DNA of 64,000 nucleotides, from NCBI GenBank assembly GCA_900473805.1, contig UCMS01000008.1, positions 1-64,000 of the forward strand, in the 5' to 3' direction. Origin of the DNA: Hyphomicrobiales bacterium. Its GTDB lineage: Bacteria; Pseudomonadota; Alphaproteobacteria; Rhizobiales; Rhizobiaceae. The number at the start of each line of letters is the position of its first letter. Positions within the stretch are counted from its first letter, which is position 1. A model generated the notes under the pieces. The model made no database searches and had not been told where the DNA came from. It saw only the letters and a list, made by a program, of their open reading frames with translations. The translations under genes and the position numbers were made by a program. Positions 1 through 7,676 of this stretch are shown here, piece by piece.

Positions 1-363
1 CCTTTGAAATCATGTGAGAATCCGGGCTCCCCAGCCAATTCTCCCAAAAAGCGCTAATTATCACGTTTTTCCGTCGTGCCGGATCCCGTTTTGGCGTCAT
101 CGGCGACCTGATGCTCAAGCCGAAATCGGCACGGGGTGACGTTCCGGCCTGATACAGGGTGGCTGCGTCATGGTAATCCGCCACAAGGTCCAAAATCTCA
201 TCCGCCGGGGGGACATTTTCTACCGGCGAGGCTTTCTTCAAGCCGGCTCCACACAGTTGGTGGAGCCGGCACCGGCTCTGCTTCTCTTGTGACAAGACCG
301 AGCTAGCTTGCTCAGGGAACTGGTTGCAGTTGTCCGCAATTCGTCGGCGGGGCACCGCAGGGG
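1..363. other. Non-coding stretch at window start
   Basis: I see no convincing reading frame in these 363 bases on either strand. The only clear structure is the stem-loop at 242-270. The gene to the left lies outside the window. Confidence 0.5.
242..270. terminator. Strong stem-loop, possible terminator of the phosphatase/ABC operon
   Basis: An 11-bp perfect stem (242-252 with 260-270) encloses a 7-nt loop. It lies about 95 bp downstream of the minus-strand phosphatase gene, the last gene of that operon. There is no clean T-run on either side, so it may be a Rho-independent terminator of poor quality or an RNA-stabilising hairpin. Confidence 0.4.
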
Positions 364-1167
364 TCAAAGATTGGCAAGATGAAGCTGCAAGAGTTCATCG
401 TAGCAGGACTGGTTTGCGGCAAGAACGGGATGCCCGTTCAGAAACTCGGGACCGCTTCCAGGGAAAGCGAGGTTCTTGCCGCCGGCTTCGCGGACGAGGC
501 AGAAACCGGCCATGCAGTCCCAGGCGCGCATATGCGGCTCATAATATCCAACCAGGCGACCGGCGGCGACATAGGCCAGCATCAGCGCGCCCGACCCGTT
601 GCGAATGAAATTGCCGCCCCGGGCCATGAGGCCGGTGATGATCGCACCGACCCGTTCGGGGGTGACGTAGTTGTTGCAACCGATGCCCGTCATGGCGTTC
701 TGCAGATTGCGGCTGGGATCGAGGCGCAGGGGCTTGTCGTTCAAGGTCGCACCAAGGCCATGGGCCGCGGCATAGAGTTCGTCCGAGCAGGGTACATGGA
801 TCACGCCCACGACCGGCTCCCCATTCCGGACGATCGCCACGGAGACACACCAGGTCGGCATGCCGTTGACGAAGGGTGCGGTGCCGTCGATCGGATCGAC
901 GACCCAGGTGAAGCCGGAGGAGCCTTCGTCGTGGCCGAACTCTTCTCCCAAGAACCCGTCATTCGCATAGATTTCCGCAACGCGCTGCTTCAGGAAGATT
1001 TCGACATTGCGGTCGGCGGCAGACACCACGTCCTGGAGGTCTCGCTTGGTCTCGATGACAAGGGTGTCGCGCCGGTTGAAATAATCGAGTGCCATGGCTC
1101 CCGCTTCCGCTGCCAGCGTTTTGGCCAGGGCAAAACGCGCTGCGAGGGCCGTATCATTCACTGTCAT
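364..1167 (-). CDS. Inositol-monophosphatase-family phosphatase
   Basis: A 267-aa cytoplasmic protein of normal length for the Mg2+-dependent, Li+-sensitive phosphatase family (inositol monophosphatase, histidinol phosphatase, CysQ). The metal-binding motifs are visible: GEEFG near residue 74, DPIDGT near residue 92, and the C-terminal AWDCMAG motif. The start is ATG with AAGGA eight bases upstream. It is the last gene of a minus-strand operon, 32 bp after the ABC ATPase. That position suggests it dephosphorylates the phosphorylated compound imported by the transporter (inference). The substrate cannot be read from the sequence; histidinol phosphate, sugar phosphates and inositol phosphate are alternatives. 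Confidence 0.85.
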   Translation of the reverse strand: MTVNDTALAARFALAKTLAAEAGAMALDYFNRRDTLVIETKRDLQDVVSAADRNVEIFLKQRVAEIYANDGFLGEEFGHDEGSSGFTWVVDPIDGTAPFVNGMPTWCVSVAIVRNGEPVVGVIHVPCSDELYAAAHGLGATLNDKPLRLDPSRNLQNAMTGIGCNNYVTPERVGAIITGLMARGGNFIRNGSGALMLAYVAAGRLVGYYEPHMRAWDCMAGFCLVREAGGKNLAFPGSGPEFLNGHPVLAANQSCYDELLQLHLANL

Positions 1168-1199
1168 TCTCTTATTCCTTCATCTTCTTCAAAAAATCA

Positions 1200-2258
1200 T
1201 CAGCCGCTGATGACGGCAATGCCACGGTTCTTGAACGCCAATGTGACGTCGCTTGCGGCGACATGGGCATGATCGACATCGTGATCGATGACGAAGAGCG
1301 TGCCGACATCGGTTTCGACCTCATATTCGACATGGCCGCCGAGATAGGCGGAGTGAAGGACGCGGCCCTTCAACCCTTCTGTGCCAGCAGACCCTATCCG
1401 GATGGCACCGGGTCGGACCGCGAGTTTGGCTGGCCCCTGGCCCGCCTTGGACTGCAGGCGGTGCTCGATAGTGCTGACACGTACCAGGACTTGGCCACCT
1501 TCAGATTGGACCACCTCACAGGGAAGCACATTCGCCTCCCCCATGAAGTCGGCGATGAAGGGCGAAGCCGGGGCTTCATAGAGTTCGCGCGGTGCTCCCG
1601 ACTGGGCGATTTCGCCATCCTTCATCACGATGATCCGGTCAGAGACCGCCAGCGCCTCGTCCTGATCGTGGGTGACATAGACGGCGGTGAAACCAAGCCG
1701 CTGCTGGAGGTCGCGGATCTCCGTGCGGACCCGACGGCGCAGCCTTGCATCGAGGTTGGAAAGCGGCTCGTCAAGCAGCAGAACCTGCGGCTCCAGAACG
1801 AGCGCACGGGCGACGGCGACGCGCTGTTGCTGGCCGCCAGAAAGTTCGGCCGGCAGGCGATGGCCCATGCCTGCGAGGCCAACGAGTTTCAGACCTTCTT
1901 CGGCCTTTTCGCGCGCTTCCTTCTTGCCCATGCCCGACGACTGCAAGCCGTAGGCGACGTTTTCCAGCGATGTCATATGCGGAAAGAGCGCATAGGACTG
2001 GAAGACCATGGACACGTCGCGCTCATTGGCCGGCAGCATGGTGACATCCTTGCCGCCGATCAGGATCTTTCCGGAGGTCGGATGTTCGAGTCCGGCCAGC
2101 ATGCGCAGCGTCGTGGTCTTGCCGCAGCCGGAGGGGCCGAGAAGTGTCACCAGCGTTCCCGGTTCGATGGTGAGCGAGAGATCGTGGATGGCGGTGAAGG
2201 CGCCGAAGGTCTTGCGGACGTTCTGGAAGGTGACGGATCCGGCTTTGACGGTGATCAT
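1200..2258 (-). CDS. ABC transporter ATP-binding protein (Fbp/Pot/Afu type)
   Basis: A 352-aa ATPase with Walker A GPSGCGKTT, signature LSGGQQQR, Walker B LLLDEP followed by the D-loop SNLD, and an H-loop in VTHDQDEA. The last ~110 residues form a TOBE-like domain, as in FbpC/PotA/MalK-type subunits. Its ATG overlaps the TGA of the permease gene (ATGA, 4 nt), so the two are translationally coupled. It energises import of the solute captured by the two upstream binding proteins. No close paralogue lies in the window, so it could also serve transporters lacking an ATPase, but nothing shows that. Confidence 0.93.
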   Translation of the reverse strand: MITVKAGSVTFQNVRKTFGAFTAIHDLSLTIEPGTLVTLLGPSGCGKTTTLRMLAGLEHPTSGKILIGGKDVTMLPANERDVSMVFQSYALFPHMTSLENVAYGLQSSGMGKKEAREKAEEGLKLVGLAGMGHRLPAELSGGQQQRVAVARALVLEPQVLLLDEPLSNLDARLRRRVRTEIRDLQQRLGFTAVYVTHDQDEALAVSDRIIVMKDGEIAQSGAPRELYEAPASPFIADFMGEANVLPCEVVQSEGGQVLVRVSTIEHRLQSKAGQGPAKLAVRPGAIRIGSAGTEGLKGRVLHSAYLGGHVEYEVETDVGTLFVIDHDVDHAHVAASDVTLAFKNRGIAVISG

Positions 2259-4486
2259 GCGGTTTTCTCCTGACCGAGAGGAACGGGACTGTTGTTGCCG
2301 AGGCCGGCGACACGATTTTCGCGGCGGAGCCTGCGTTCGCCGACGAGGAGCTGGAAGCCCGCGATGATGGTGATCATCACGACGATCAGCATCGAGGAGT
2401 AGGCGATGGCCACACCGTATTCGCCGTTTTCGACAAGGCCGACGATGTAGGAGGTCGCCATGTTGTGTTCGGCGCTGACAAGGAAGATCACGGCGCTGAT
2501 CGAGGTAATGGCACGGACGAAGGAGTAGACGAGCGCTGCCGTGATTGCCGGGCGCAGCAGCGGTAGGATGATCTTGCGCACCGTGCGGAAGCTGTTTGCC
2601 CGCAGCGTCAGCGACGCTTCGTCCAGGCTCTTGTCGAGCTGGCTCATTGCCGCAATCCCGCCGCGTACGCCGACCGGCATGTTGCGGAAGACGAAGCAGG
2701 CGATCAGGATCAGGGCAGAGCCCGTCATTTCAAGCGGCGGCAGGTTGAAGGCCATGATATAGCTGACGCCGATGACCGTTCCCGGAATGGCGAAGCTCAT
2801 CATCAGGGCGAACTCAAAGAGGTTCCGGCCGGCGAATTTCTGTCGGACGATGATGTAGGCGGTCAGCAGACCAACAGCTGCGGTCAGCGGCGCGGAGATG
2901 AGCGCGATCTCCATCGTCGTCCAGAAGGAATTCCACGCGACGCCGGTCCAGGCGATCGAGCCGTTTTCCATGCTGACGGAGAAGGCACGGGCGTAGTGGC
3001 TGAGCGTCAGCGTGCTATCGAGGCCCCAGGTGGTGACGAAGCCGCCGACGAGGATCATGCCGTATACGACGACGGTGAAGATCATCCAGGGAATGACGAT
3101 GGCATGGACCGCAATGGAAAGGCCGCGCGGCAAGGCGATGTGGGCGCCGCTATCTCCCTTGCCGGTGACGGTGGCGAAGTTCTTGCCCGACAGCCAGACG
3201 CGCTGCGCAAGGAAGGCCGAAAGGGTGAAGAAGAGCAGGACGAGCGCCAGCACGGCCGCCCGCGAGGGATCATTCTGCGAGCCGACCACGGCAAAGAAGA
3301 TTTCGGTCGAAAGCACGCCATTGCTGCCGCCGAGTACCAGCGGATTGCCGAAATCGGCCATGCTTTCAATGAAGCCGATCAGGAAGGCATTGGCGAGGCC
3401 AGGCTTCATCAGCGGCAGAGAAACGCGCCAGAAGGTGCGCCACCGATCGGCGCGCAGCGTCTGCGAGGCCTCTTCCATCGATGGGCTGACGCCCTCGACG
3501 ACACCGATCAGGACGAGAAACGATATCGGGGTGAAGGACAGGACCTGAGCGATCCAGATGCCGGTTAGGCCGTAGAGCCAGCGGCCAGGCTCGATGCCGA
3601 ACAGGCCGGACAGCGTCTCGGTGACCACGCCGGCGCGACCGAAGAGTAGAACGAGCGCAAGGCCGATGACGAAGGGCGGCGTGATGATCGGCAGGACGGT
3701 GAGAAGGCGCAGGCCCTTCTTGAATGGGAAACGTGTGCGGGTGGCGACGAGCGCGAAGGCGAGCCCCAGCAGGGTGGAGGCGGACGCCGTCATGATGGCG
3801 AGCGTGAAGGTGCGCCAGGCGACGCCGCAACGTCCGTCGCCGATCAGGCAGCTGAGGCTCCAGATGCCGGGATCCTGCAGATTTTTGATAAACCCGTCCG
3901 GCTTGAATGAGCCATCGAAATCCTGGACGGCCGCCACCAGCATGCTGCCGATCGGATAAAAGACGAAGACGAAGACGAGGAATACGAGCAGCGATATCGA
4001 TCCGACGACGAAGGCATCCCCCTTCATCACGCCGCGCTCGACGAGACCGAAGGCGAACATGAGAACGAAGACAATCGCCATGGTGACGGCGCCGGCTCCC
4101 ATGGAGGGTTGGCCGTCGGACAATGGTCCGAAAAGGGCTTCGCTGATCCCCCAGGTCCAACCGGAGAAACCGACCGCCAGTCCCTGCAGGCAGAGATAGA
4201 CGAGCCCTGCAGCGCCGGCAGCCGCGAAGAAGGCACCCCGACGCATCGGGTCGGCGATGAAACGGGCCGCGAGACCGAGGCCGAAGAAGAGGACGACACC
4301 TAGAAGGCAGAGGCGGTCGTGGCCGACGAGCTGCAACATGCCCGGTGCGGATTCCGTCGAAAAGGGAAAATCGCGGAGCCAGGTCAGACCGAAAAAACCG
4401 GTCTCCTGCCTATACCAGGGAAGCAAAATGAAGGATGCGGCTCCAAACGCCAGCAACAGGTCCAGTCTGCGGTTGCCATGTCTCAT
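2255..4486 (-). CDS. ABC transporter permease with two fused permease domains (FbpB/AfuB type)
   Basis: A 743-aa inner-membrane protein made of two homologous permease halves, as in FbpB/AfuB/SfuB. Each half has an EAA-type loop (EEASQTLRADRWRTFWRVSLP and EASLTLRANSFRTVRKIILP). Many hydrophobic segments are evident, with an extra hydrophobic N-terminal region of about 190 residues. I chose the ATG at 4486 because it has GAGG seven bases upstream; the ATG at 4498 has no Shine-Dalgarno. It lies downstream of two binding-protein genes and overlaps the ATPase gene. It forms the channel of the importer. Confidence 0.9.
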   Translation of the reverse strand: MRHGNRRLDLLLAFGAASFILLPWYRQETGFFGLTWLRDFPFSTESAPGMLQLVGHDRLCLLGVVLFFGLGLAARFIADPMRRGAFFAAAGAAGLVYLCLQGLAVGFSGWTWGISEALFGPLSDGQPSMGAGAVTMAIVFVLMFAFGLVERGVMKGDAFVVGSISLLVFLVFVFVFYPIGSMLVAAVQDFDGSFKPDGFIKNLQDPGIWSLSCLIGDGRCGVAWRTFTLAIMTASASTLLGLAFALVATRTRFPFKKGLRLLTVLPIITPPFVIGLALVLLFGRAGVVTETLSGLFGIEPGRWLYGLTGIWIAQVLSFTPISFLVLIGVVEGVSPSMEEASQTLRADRWRTFWRVSLPLMKPGLANAFLIGFIESMADFGNPLVLGGSNGVLSTEIFFAVVGSQNDPSRAAVLALVLLFFTLSAFLAQRVWLSGKNFATVTGKGDSGAHIALPRGLSIAVHAIVIPWMIFTVVVYGMILVGGFVTTWGLDSTLTLSHYARAFSVSMENGSIAWTGVAWNSFWTTMEIALISAPLTAAVGLLTAYIIVRQKFAGRNLFEFALMMSFAIPGTVIGVSYIMAFNLPPLEMTGSALILIACFVFRNMPVGVRGGIAAMSQLDKSLDEASLTLRANSFRTVRKIILPLLRPAITAALVYSFVRAITSISAVIFLVSAEHNMATSYIVGLVENGEYGVAIAYSSMLIVVMITIIAGFQLLVGERRLRRENRVAGLGNNSPVPLGQEKTA

Positions 4487-4524
4487 GGTCGACCTCATTC
4501 AAAGATATTAGGGAGAGCAGAAGG

Positions 4525-4550
4525 GGGCGGCAGCCTGAAGGCTGCCGCCC
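4525..4550. other. Intercistronic stem-loop after binding-protein gene
   Basis: An 11-bp perfect GC-rich stem (4525-4535 with 4540-4550) with a TGAA tetraloop. It lies between the stop of the first binding-protein gene and the start of the permease gene. There is no T-run. Such hairpins commonly stabilise upstream mRNA so that binding protein is made in excess of permease (known for ABC operons; the role here is inferred). Confidence 0.7.
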
Positions 4551-4564
4551 GTACGAAGCAAAGG

Positions 4565-5590
4565 TCAGTTTGCGACGGCACCAATTTCACGATCCCAGCG
4601 CTCGAGCAGCGCCTTGCGCTTTTCCGGATCGCCATAGGTCTTGAAGTCATAATCGATCAGCTTGATGTCCTCGAAGCGCGGCGCTTCCTTGGGGATCTCC
4701 GCAGTCTTGTTCGAGGGAAGCTGGAAGGACTTGGCATCCTTCATCCGCGACTGCACCTCGGGCTTCAGCGACCAGTCGTACCAGGTCTTGGCATTGTCCA
4801 TGTTGCGAGCGCCCTTGACGATCGACATGGAGCCGATCTCGTAGCCAGTGCCTTCGCAAGGTGCGATCGACTTGACCGGGAAGCCCTCGGCCGTCTGGGC
4901 CACCGCATCATGCATGAAGACGATACCGAGGCCGGTCTCGCCGCGGGCCGCCGCCTTCACTGGCGCGGAACCGGATTTGGTGTATTGCGAGATATTGGCG
5001 TTGAGCGACTTCAGATATTCGAAGGCCTTGTCTTCACCCATGATCTGCACGAGCGAGGCGAGCGCCGTATAGGCGGTGCCGGAGGAGTTGGGGTTCGCGA
5101 TCTGGATCTCGCCCTTCAGTTCGGGCGCCAAAAGGTCGGCCCAGCAGACCGGCTCCTTGTAGCCCTTCTGCTTGAAGATCTCGGTGTTGTAGCCCCAGCC
5201 GAGCGCGCCGGCATAGACGCCGACGGTCTTGAAGCCCGAACTTTCGGCCTGGTTCTTTGCCCAATCTTGCAGCTGGTCCAACATCGGCGACTTGTACTCT
5301 TCCGTCAGGCCTTCGGACGCGGCCTGAAGATGGGGGTCGCCGGTGCCGGCCCACCAGAGATCAGTCTTGGGGTTGCGGGCTTCGGCGCGGATCTTGGCAT
5401 AGGCCTCGCCCGAGGACATGCGGACCATGTTGACCTTGATGTCATGAGCCTTCTCGAAATCGCCTTTCATCTGTTCGCAGATGACGACATCGGCGGCGCA
5501 GATGAGGTTGAGCTCGCCGGCAGCCATGGCCGAACCGGCAGCCAGGCTCGTGCCGGCAAAGAGCAGAGTGGAAAGCACTGTCAGTCGCAT
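4565..5590 (-). CDS. Periplasmic solute-binding protein of the AfuA/FbpA family (copy 1)
   Basis: A 341-aa secreted protein. The N-terminus is a Sec signal peptide ending near AMAAGE. The ATG at 5590 is preceded by GGAGG at normal spacing, so longer frames are rejected. The mature part matches the extracellular solute-binding family 1/AfuA type: WWAGTG near residue 78, GALGWGYN near 129, NSSGTAY near 168, MHDA near 226 and CEGTGYEIG near 244. The tandem Tyr pair used by ferric-binding FbpA is absent, which argues against iron. It is a clear paralogue of the next gene upstream, with the same motifs in the same order. Both serve a single permease/ATPase. The ligand may be a phosphorylated sugar or similar (inference). 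Confidence 0.88.
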   Translation of the reverse strand: MRLTVLSTLLFAGTSLAAGSAMAAGELNLICAADVVICEQMKGDFEKAHDIKVNMVRMSSGEAYAKIRAEARNPKTDLWWAGTGDPHLQAASEGLTEEYKSPMLDQLQDWAKNQAESSGFKTVGVYAGALGWGYNTEIFKQKGYKEPVCWADLLAPELKGEIQIANPNSSGTAYTALASLVQIMGEDKAFEYLKSLNANISQYTKSGSAPVKAAARGETGLGIVFMHDAVAQTAEGFPVKSIAPCEGTGYEIGSMSIVKGARNMDNAKTWYDWSLKPEVQSRMKDAKSFQLPSNKTAEIPKEAPRFEDIKLIDYDFKTYGDPEKRKALLERWDREIGAVAN

Positions 5591-5651
5591 GGGTATCCTC
5601 CTGTTGCTTGCGTCTGATGGAAGTCGAAGAAATGGGACAAGCCTTCGGCGG

Positions 5652-5670
5652 CGGTGCCGAGAGGGCACCG
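5652..5670. other. Intercistronic stem-loop between the two binding-protein genes
   Basis: A 7-bp stem, CGGTGCC (5652-5658) with GGCACCG (5664-5670), in the 108-bp gap between the two minus-strand binding-protein genes. On the minus strand there is no T-run after it, so it is unlikely to stop transcription completely. It probably tunes or stabilises mRNA. Confidence 0.5.
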
Positions 5671-5698
5671 TTTTCGGGATCGTCCGGTTGTCGGAAAA

Positions 5699-6721
5699 TC
5701 AGTTGGTCGGGTTGATCTCGCGATCGAAGCGGCTCAAGAGCCGACTTCCCTGTTCGGGTGATCCGAAGGTGGCGAAGTCATAGTCCACCATCTTGATCAT
5801 CGAAATGTCGGGAGCGGCAGGCGGAAGCATCGCCCGGGCATTGGATGGCACCTGATTCTGTCCGGCGATGGCACCGGTTGCCTGTCCCTCGGGGCTCAGC
5901 GCAAAATCGACGAAGCGCCGCGCCGCGTCCAGATTGCGGCTGCCCTTGACGATGCTGACCGCTCCGATTTCGTAGCCGGTGCCCTCGCAGGGCGCGACGA
6001 TCACGAGGGGAGCGCCCGCCTCCTTTTGCGTGACGGCATCATGCATGAAGGAGATGCCGATCGTGATCTCTCCCCTGCCCGCCGCCTTGACCGGCTCGGC
6101 ACCGGCCTTCGTGTATTCGGTGATGTTGCGGCCGAGCTCGCGCATATAGGCGAAAGCCTCGTCTTCGCCGAGCAGCTGCACCAGCGTCACCAGGGTCGTG
6201 AAGGCGGTGCCCGAGGAATGCGGATTGCCCGACAGGATGTGGCCGCGATAGATCGGCTTGGCGAGATCCTTCCAGCAGTTGGGCGCCGGCAATCCTTCAG
6301 ACGAGAGAAGGTCCGCATTGTAGGCGAAGCCGAGCGCACCGGCATAAAGGCCGACAGATGTGCCACCAGACAAAGAGAAGAAGTTCCGAGCCCAGGGCAG
6401 AAGGTCTGCTTCCTGTTGGGGACGATAGGGTTCGAGCAGGCCTTCATAGGCAGCCTGCAGGTGTGTGACGCCGGTCCCGCCCCACCAGACATCGACCGTT
6501 GGCGCATCCTTCTCGGCCCGAACCCGGTCGAGGATCTCTCCGGTGCTCATCCGCGGCATGTTGATGGCAAGGCCGGTCTTCGCCTCGTAGGTCTTCTCCA
6601 TGACGGCGCACCAAACCTCGTCGACACCGCAGAGAATGTTCAGCGTGTCTGCTGCCTGGGAACCAGTAGCCGTGGCGAGGGTCACAAGTACCCCGGCGCC
6701 GATGGCGGTCAATAACTTCAC
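5699..6721 (-). CDS. Periplasmic solute-binding protein of the AfuA/FbpA family (copy 2)
   Basis: A 340-aa secreted binding protein with signal peptide (cleavage near SQAAD). It starts with GTG at 6721, with GGAGG five bases upstream. Conserved blocks: CGVDEVWC near residue 31, RMSTGE near 57, WWGGTGVTHLQ near 79, NPHSSGTAF near 166, MHDA at 226-229 and CEGTGYEIG near 245. No Tyr-Tyr iron ligand pair is seen. It is the first gene of the operon and is transcribed away from the response-regulator gene. Having two binding proteins with one permease suggests two related ligands, or a sensing and a transport version. It might be the partner that informs the adjacent histidine kinase (inference). 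Confidence 0.88.
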   Translation of the reverse strand: MKLLTAIGAGVLVTLATATGSQAADTLNILCGVDEVWCAVMEKTYEAKTGLAINMPRMSTGEILDRVRAEKDAPTVDVWWGGTGVTHLQAAYEGLLEPYRPQQEADLLPWARNFFSLSGGTSVGLYAGALGFAYNADLLSSEGLPAPNCWKDLAKPIYRGHILSGNPHSSGTAFTTLVTLVQLLGEDEAFAYMRELGRNITEYTKAGAEPVKAAGRGEITIGISFMHDAVTQKEAGAPLVIVAPCEGTGYEIGAVSIVKGSRNLDAARRFVDFALSPEGQATGAIAGQNQVPSNARAMLPPAAPDISMIKMVDYDFATFGSPEQGSRLLSRFDREINPTN

Positions 6722-6935
6722 GTCGTCCTCCCTTGGAACCTCCCCGTTCCAATGACTGAAGCATGTCCATATCAGCCCGGGCTGACAACCCGGAGAATGG
6801 TTACCGATCTTTCACTGCGACGTCGTCACCCGTTGCAGAGATTGCAAATATTACAATTGTGACGTTGGCCGATAACCACCAAGTCTTTGGCGTTTTTGCC
6901 CTGCCCGGTTATGATGCCGCCGGGAGGAATGCAAC
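6722..6935. promoter_or_regulatory. Divergent promoter region with 9-bp direct repeats and a palindrome
   Basis: This 214-bp region separates the importer operon (minus) from the two-component genes (plus). At 6833-6859 three tandem 9-mers share the form TTRCANNNN (TTGCAGAGA, TTGCAAATA, TTACAATTG), followed by TGACG. Tandem direct repeats are typical sites of OmpR-family regulators, although their usual period is 10-11 bp. At 6772-6785 there is a perfect 14-bp palindrome, TCAGCCCGGGCTGA. Both are candidates for control by the neighbouring regulator. Confidence 0.5.
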
Positions 6936-7676
6936 GTGTTGAACCAGAAGGTGAAAATTCTGATCGTCGAAGACGATCCGGATATGGCGGAGCTTATCTG
7001 CGATCTGGTGGAGGCAGAGGGTTGGATACCCGTGACGGCGCCCTCCGCCGAGGCCGCGCAAGATCGATTGCTGCACGAGACGGTTCAACTGGTTCTGGTC
7101 GACCACAATCTGCCGGGTCTCTCCGGCCGAGCCTTTGCGCAGCGTTTGAGGGCGCAGACCGATGTCGGCATTGTCATGGTGACGGCAGCGGGAAGCGCGA
7201 CGGATCGGGTGCTGGGGCTGGAGACGGCTGCGGACGACTACGTGGTCAAACCGTTCGAACCCAACGAACTCACTGCCCGGATCAAGGCGGTTCTCCGTCG
7301 TACCCATCCCCAGCTACGCCACGACAGGGAGAGTGAGCGCGAACAGCCGTCAACGGCGCTCAGGCTCGGCGAATGGGCCGTGGATCTCGGTCAACGCCGC
7401 GCCGTTTGCCTCGCCGATCCAACGAAGACGCTGACGTCCGCCGAATTCGCCTTGCTGGAAATCCTCGCCGAGACCCCGAATACGCCTGTCAGCCGCGCAC
7501 AGATCCTCGACCGCATGGGGGCCGACTCCGATCGTTTTGTGGATCGAAACGTCGATGTTCTGGTCCTGCGGCTCAGGCGTAAGATCGAGCGCAACCCCGA
7601 TCTGCCCCGCCATATCCAAACGCGACGCGGCAAAGGTTATGTGCTGCATACCGATGAAGCCGGATTATCGCCTTGA
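6936..7676 (+). CDS. OmpR/PhoB-type two-component response regulator
   Basis: A 246-aa cytoplasmic regulator. The receiver domain (about 8-120) has the acidic pair EDD, phospho-acceptor Asp in LVDHNLPG near residue 55, and Lys in VVKPF near residue 106. A winged-helix DNA-binding domain follows (about 145-240; SRAQILDRMG, VDRNVDVLVLRLRRKIE, IQTRRGKGYVL). It starts with GTG with GGGAGGA upstream. Its stop overlaps the TTG start of the histidine kinase (TTGA), so they are co-translated. Divergence from the ABC operon predicts it controls that importer. Confidence 0.92.
   Translation: MLNQKVKILIVEDDPDMAELICDLVEAEGWIPVTAPSAEAAQDRLLHETVQLVLVDHNLPGLSGRAFAQRLRAQTDVGIVMVTAAGSATDRVLGLETAADDYVVKPFEPNELTARIKAVLRRTHPQLRHDRESEREQPSTALRLGEWAVDLGQRRAVCLADPTKTLTSAEFALLEILAETPNTPVSRAQILDRMGADSDRFVDRNVDVLVLRLRRKIERNPDLPRHIQTRRGKGYVLHTDEAGLSP

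Noticed and set aside
4565-6721. Ferric iron (FbpA) function for the two binding proteins
   Set aside because: The adjacent Tyr-Tyr ligand pair and the expected iron-site context are missing in both proteins.
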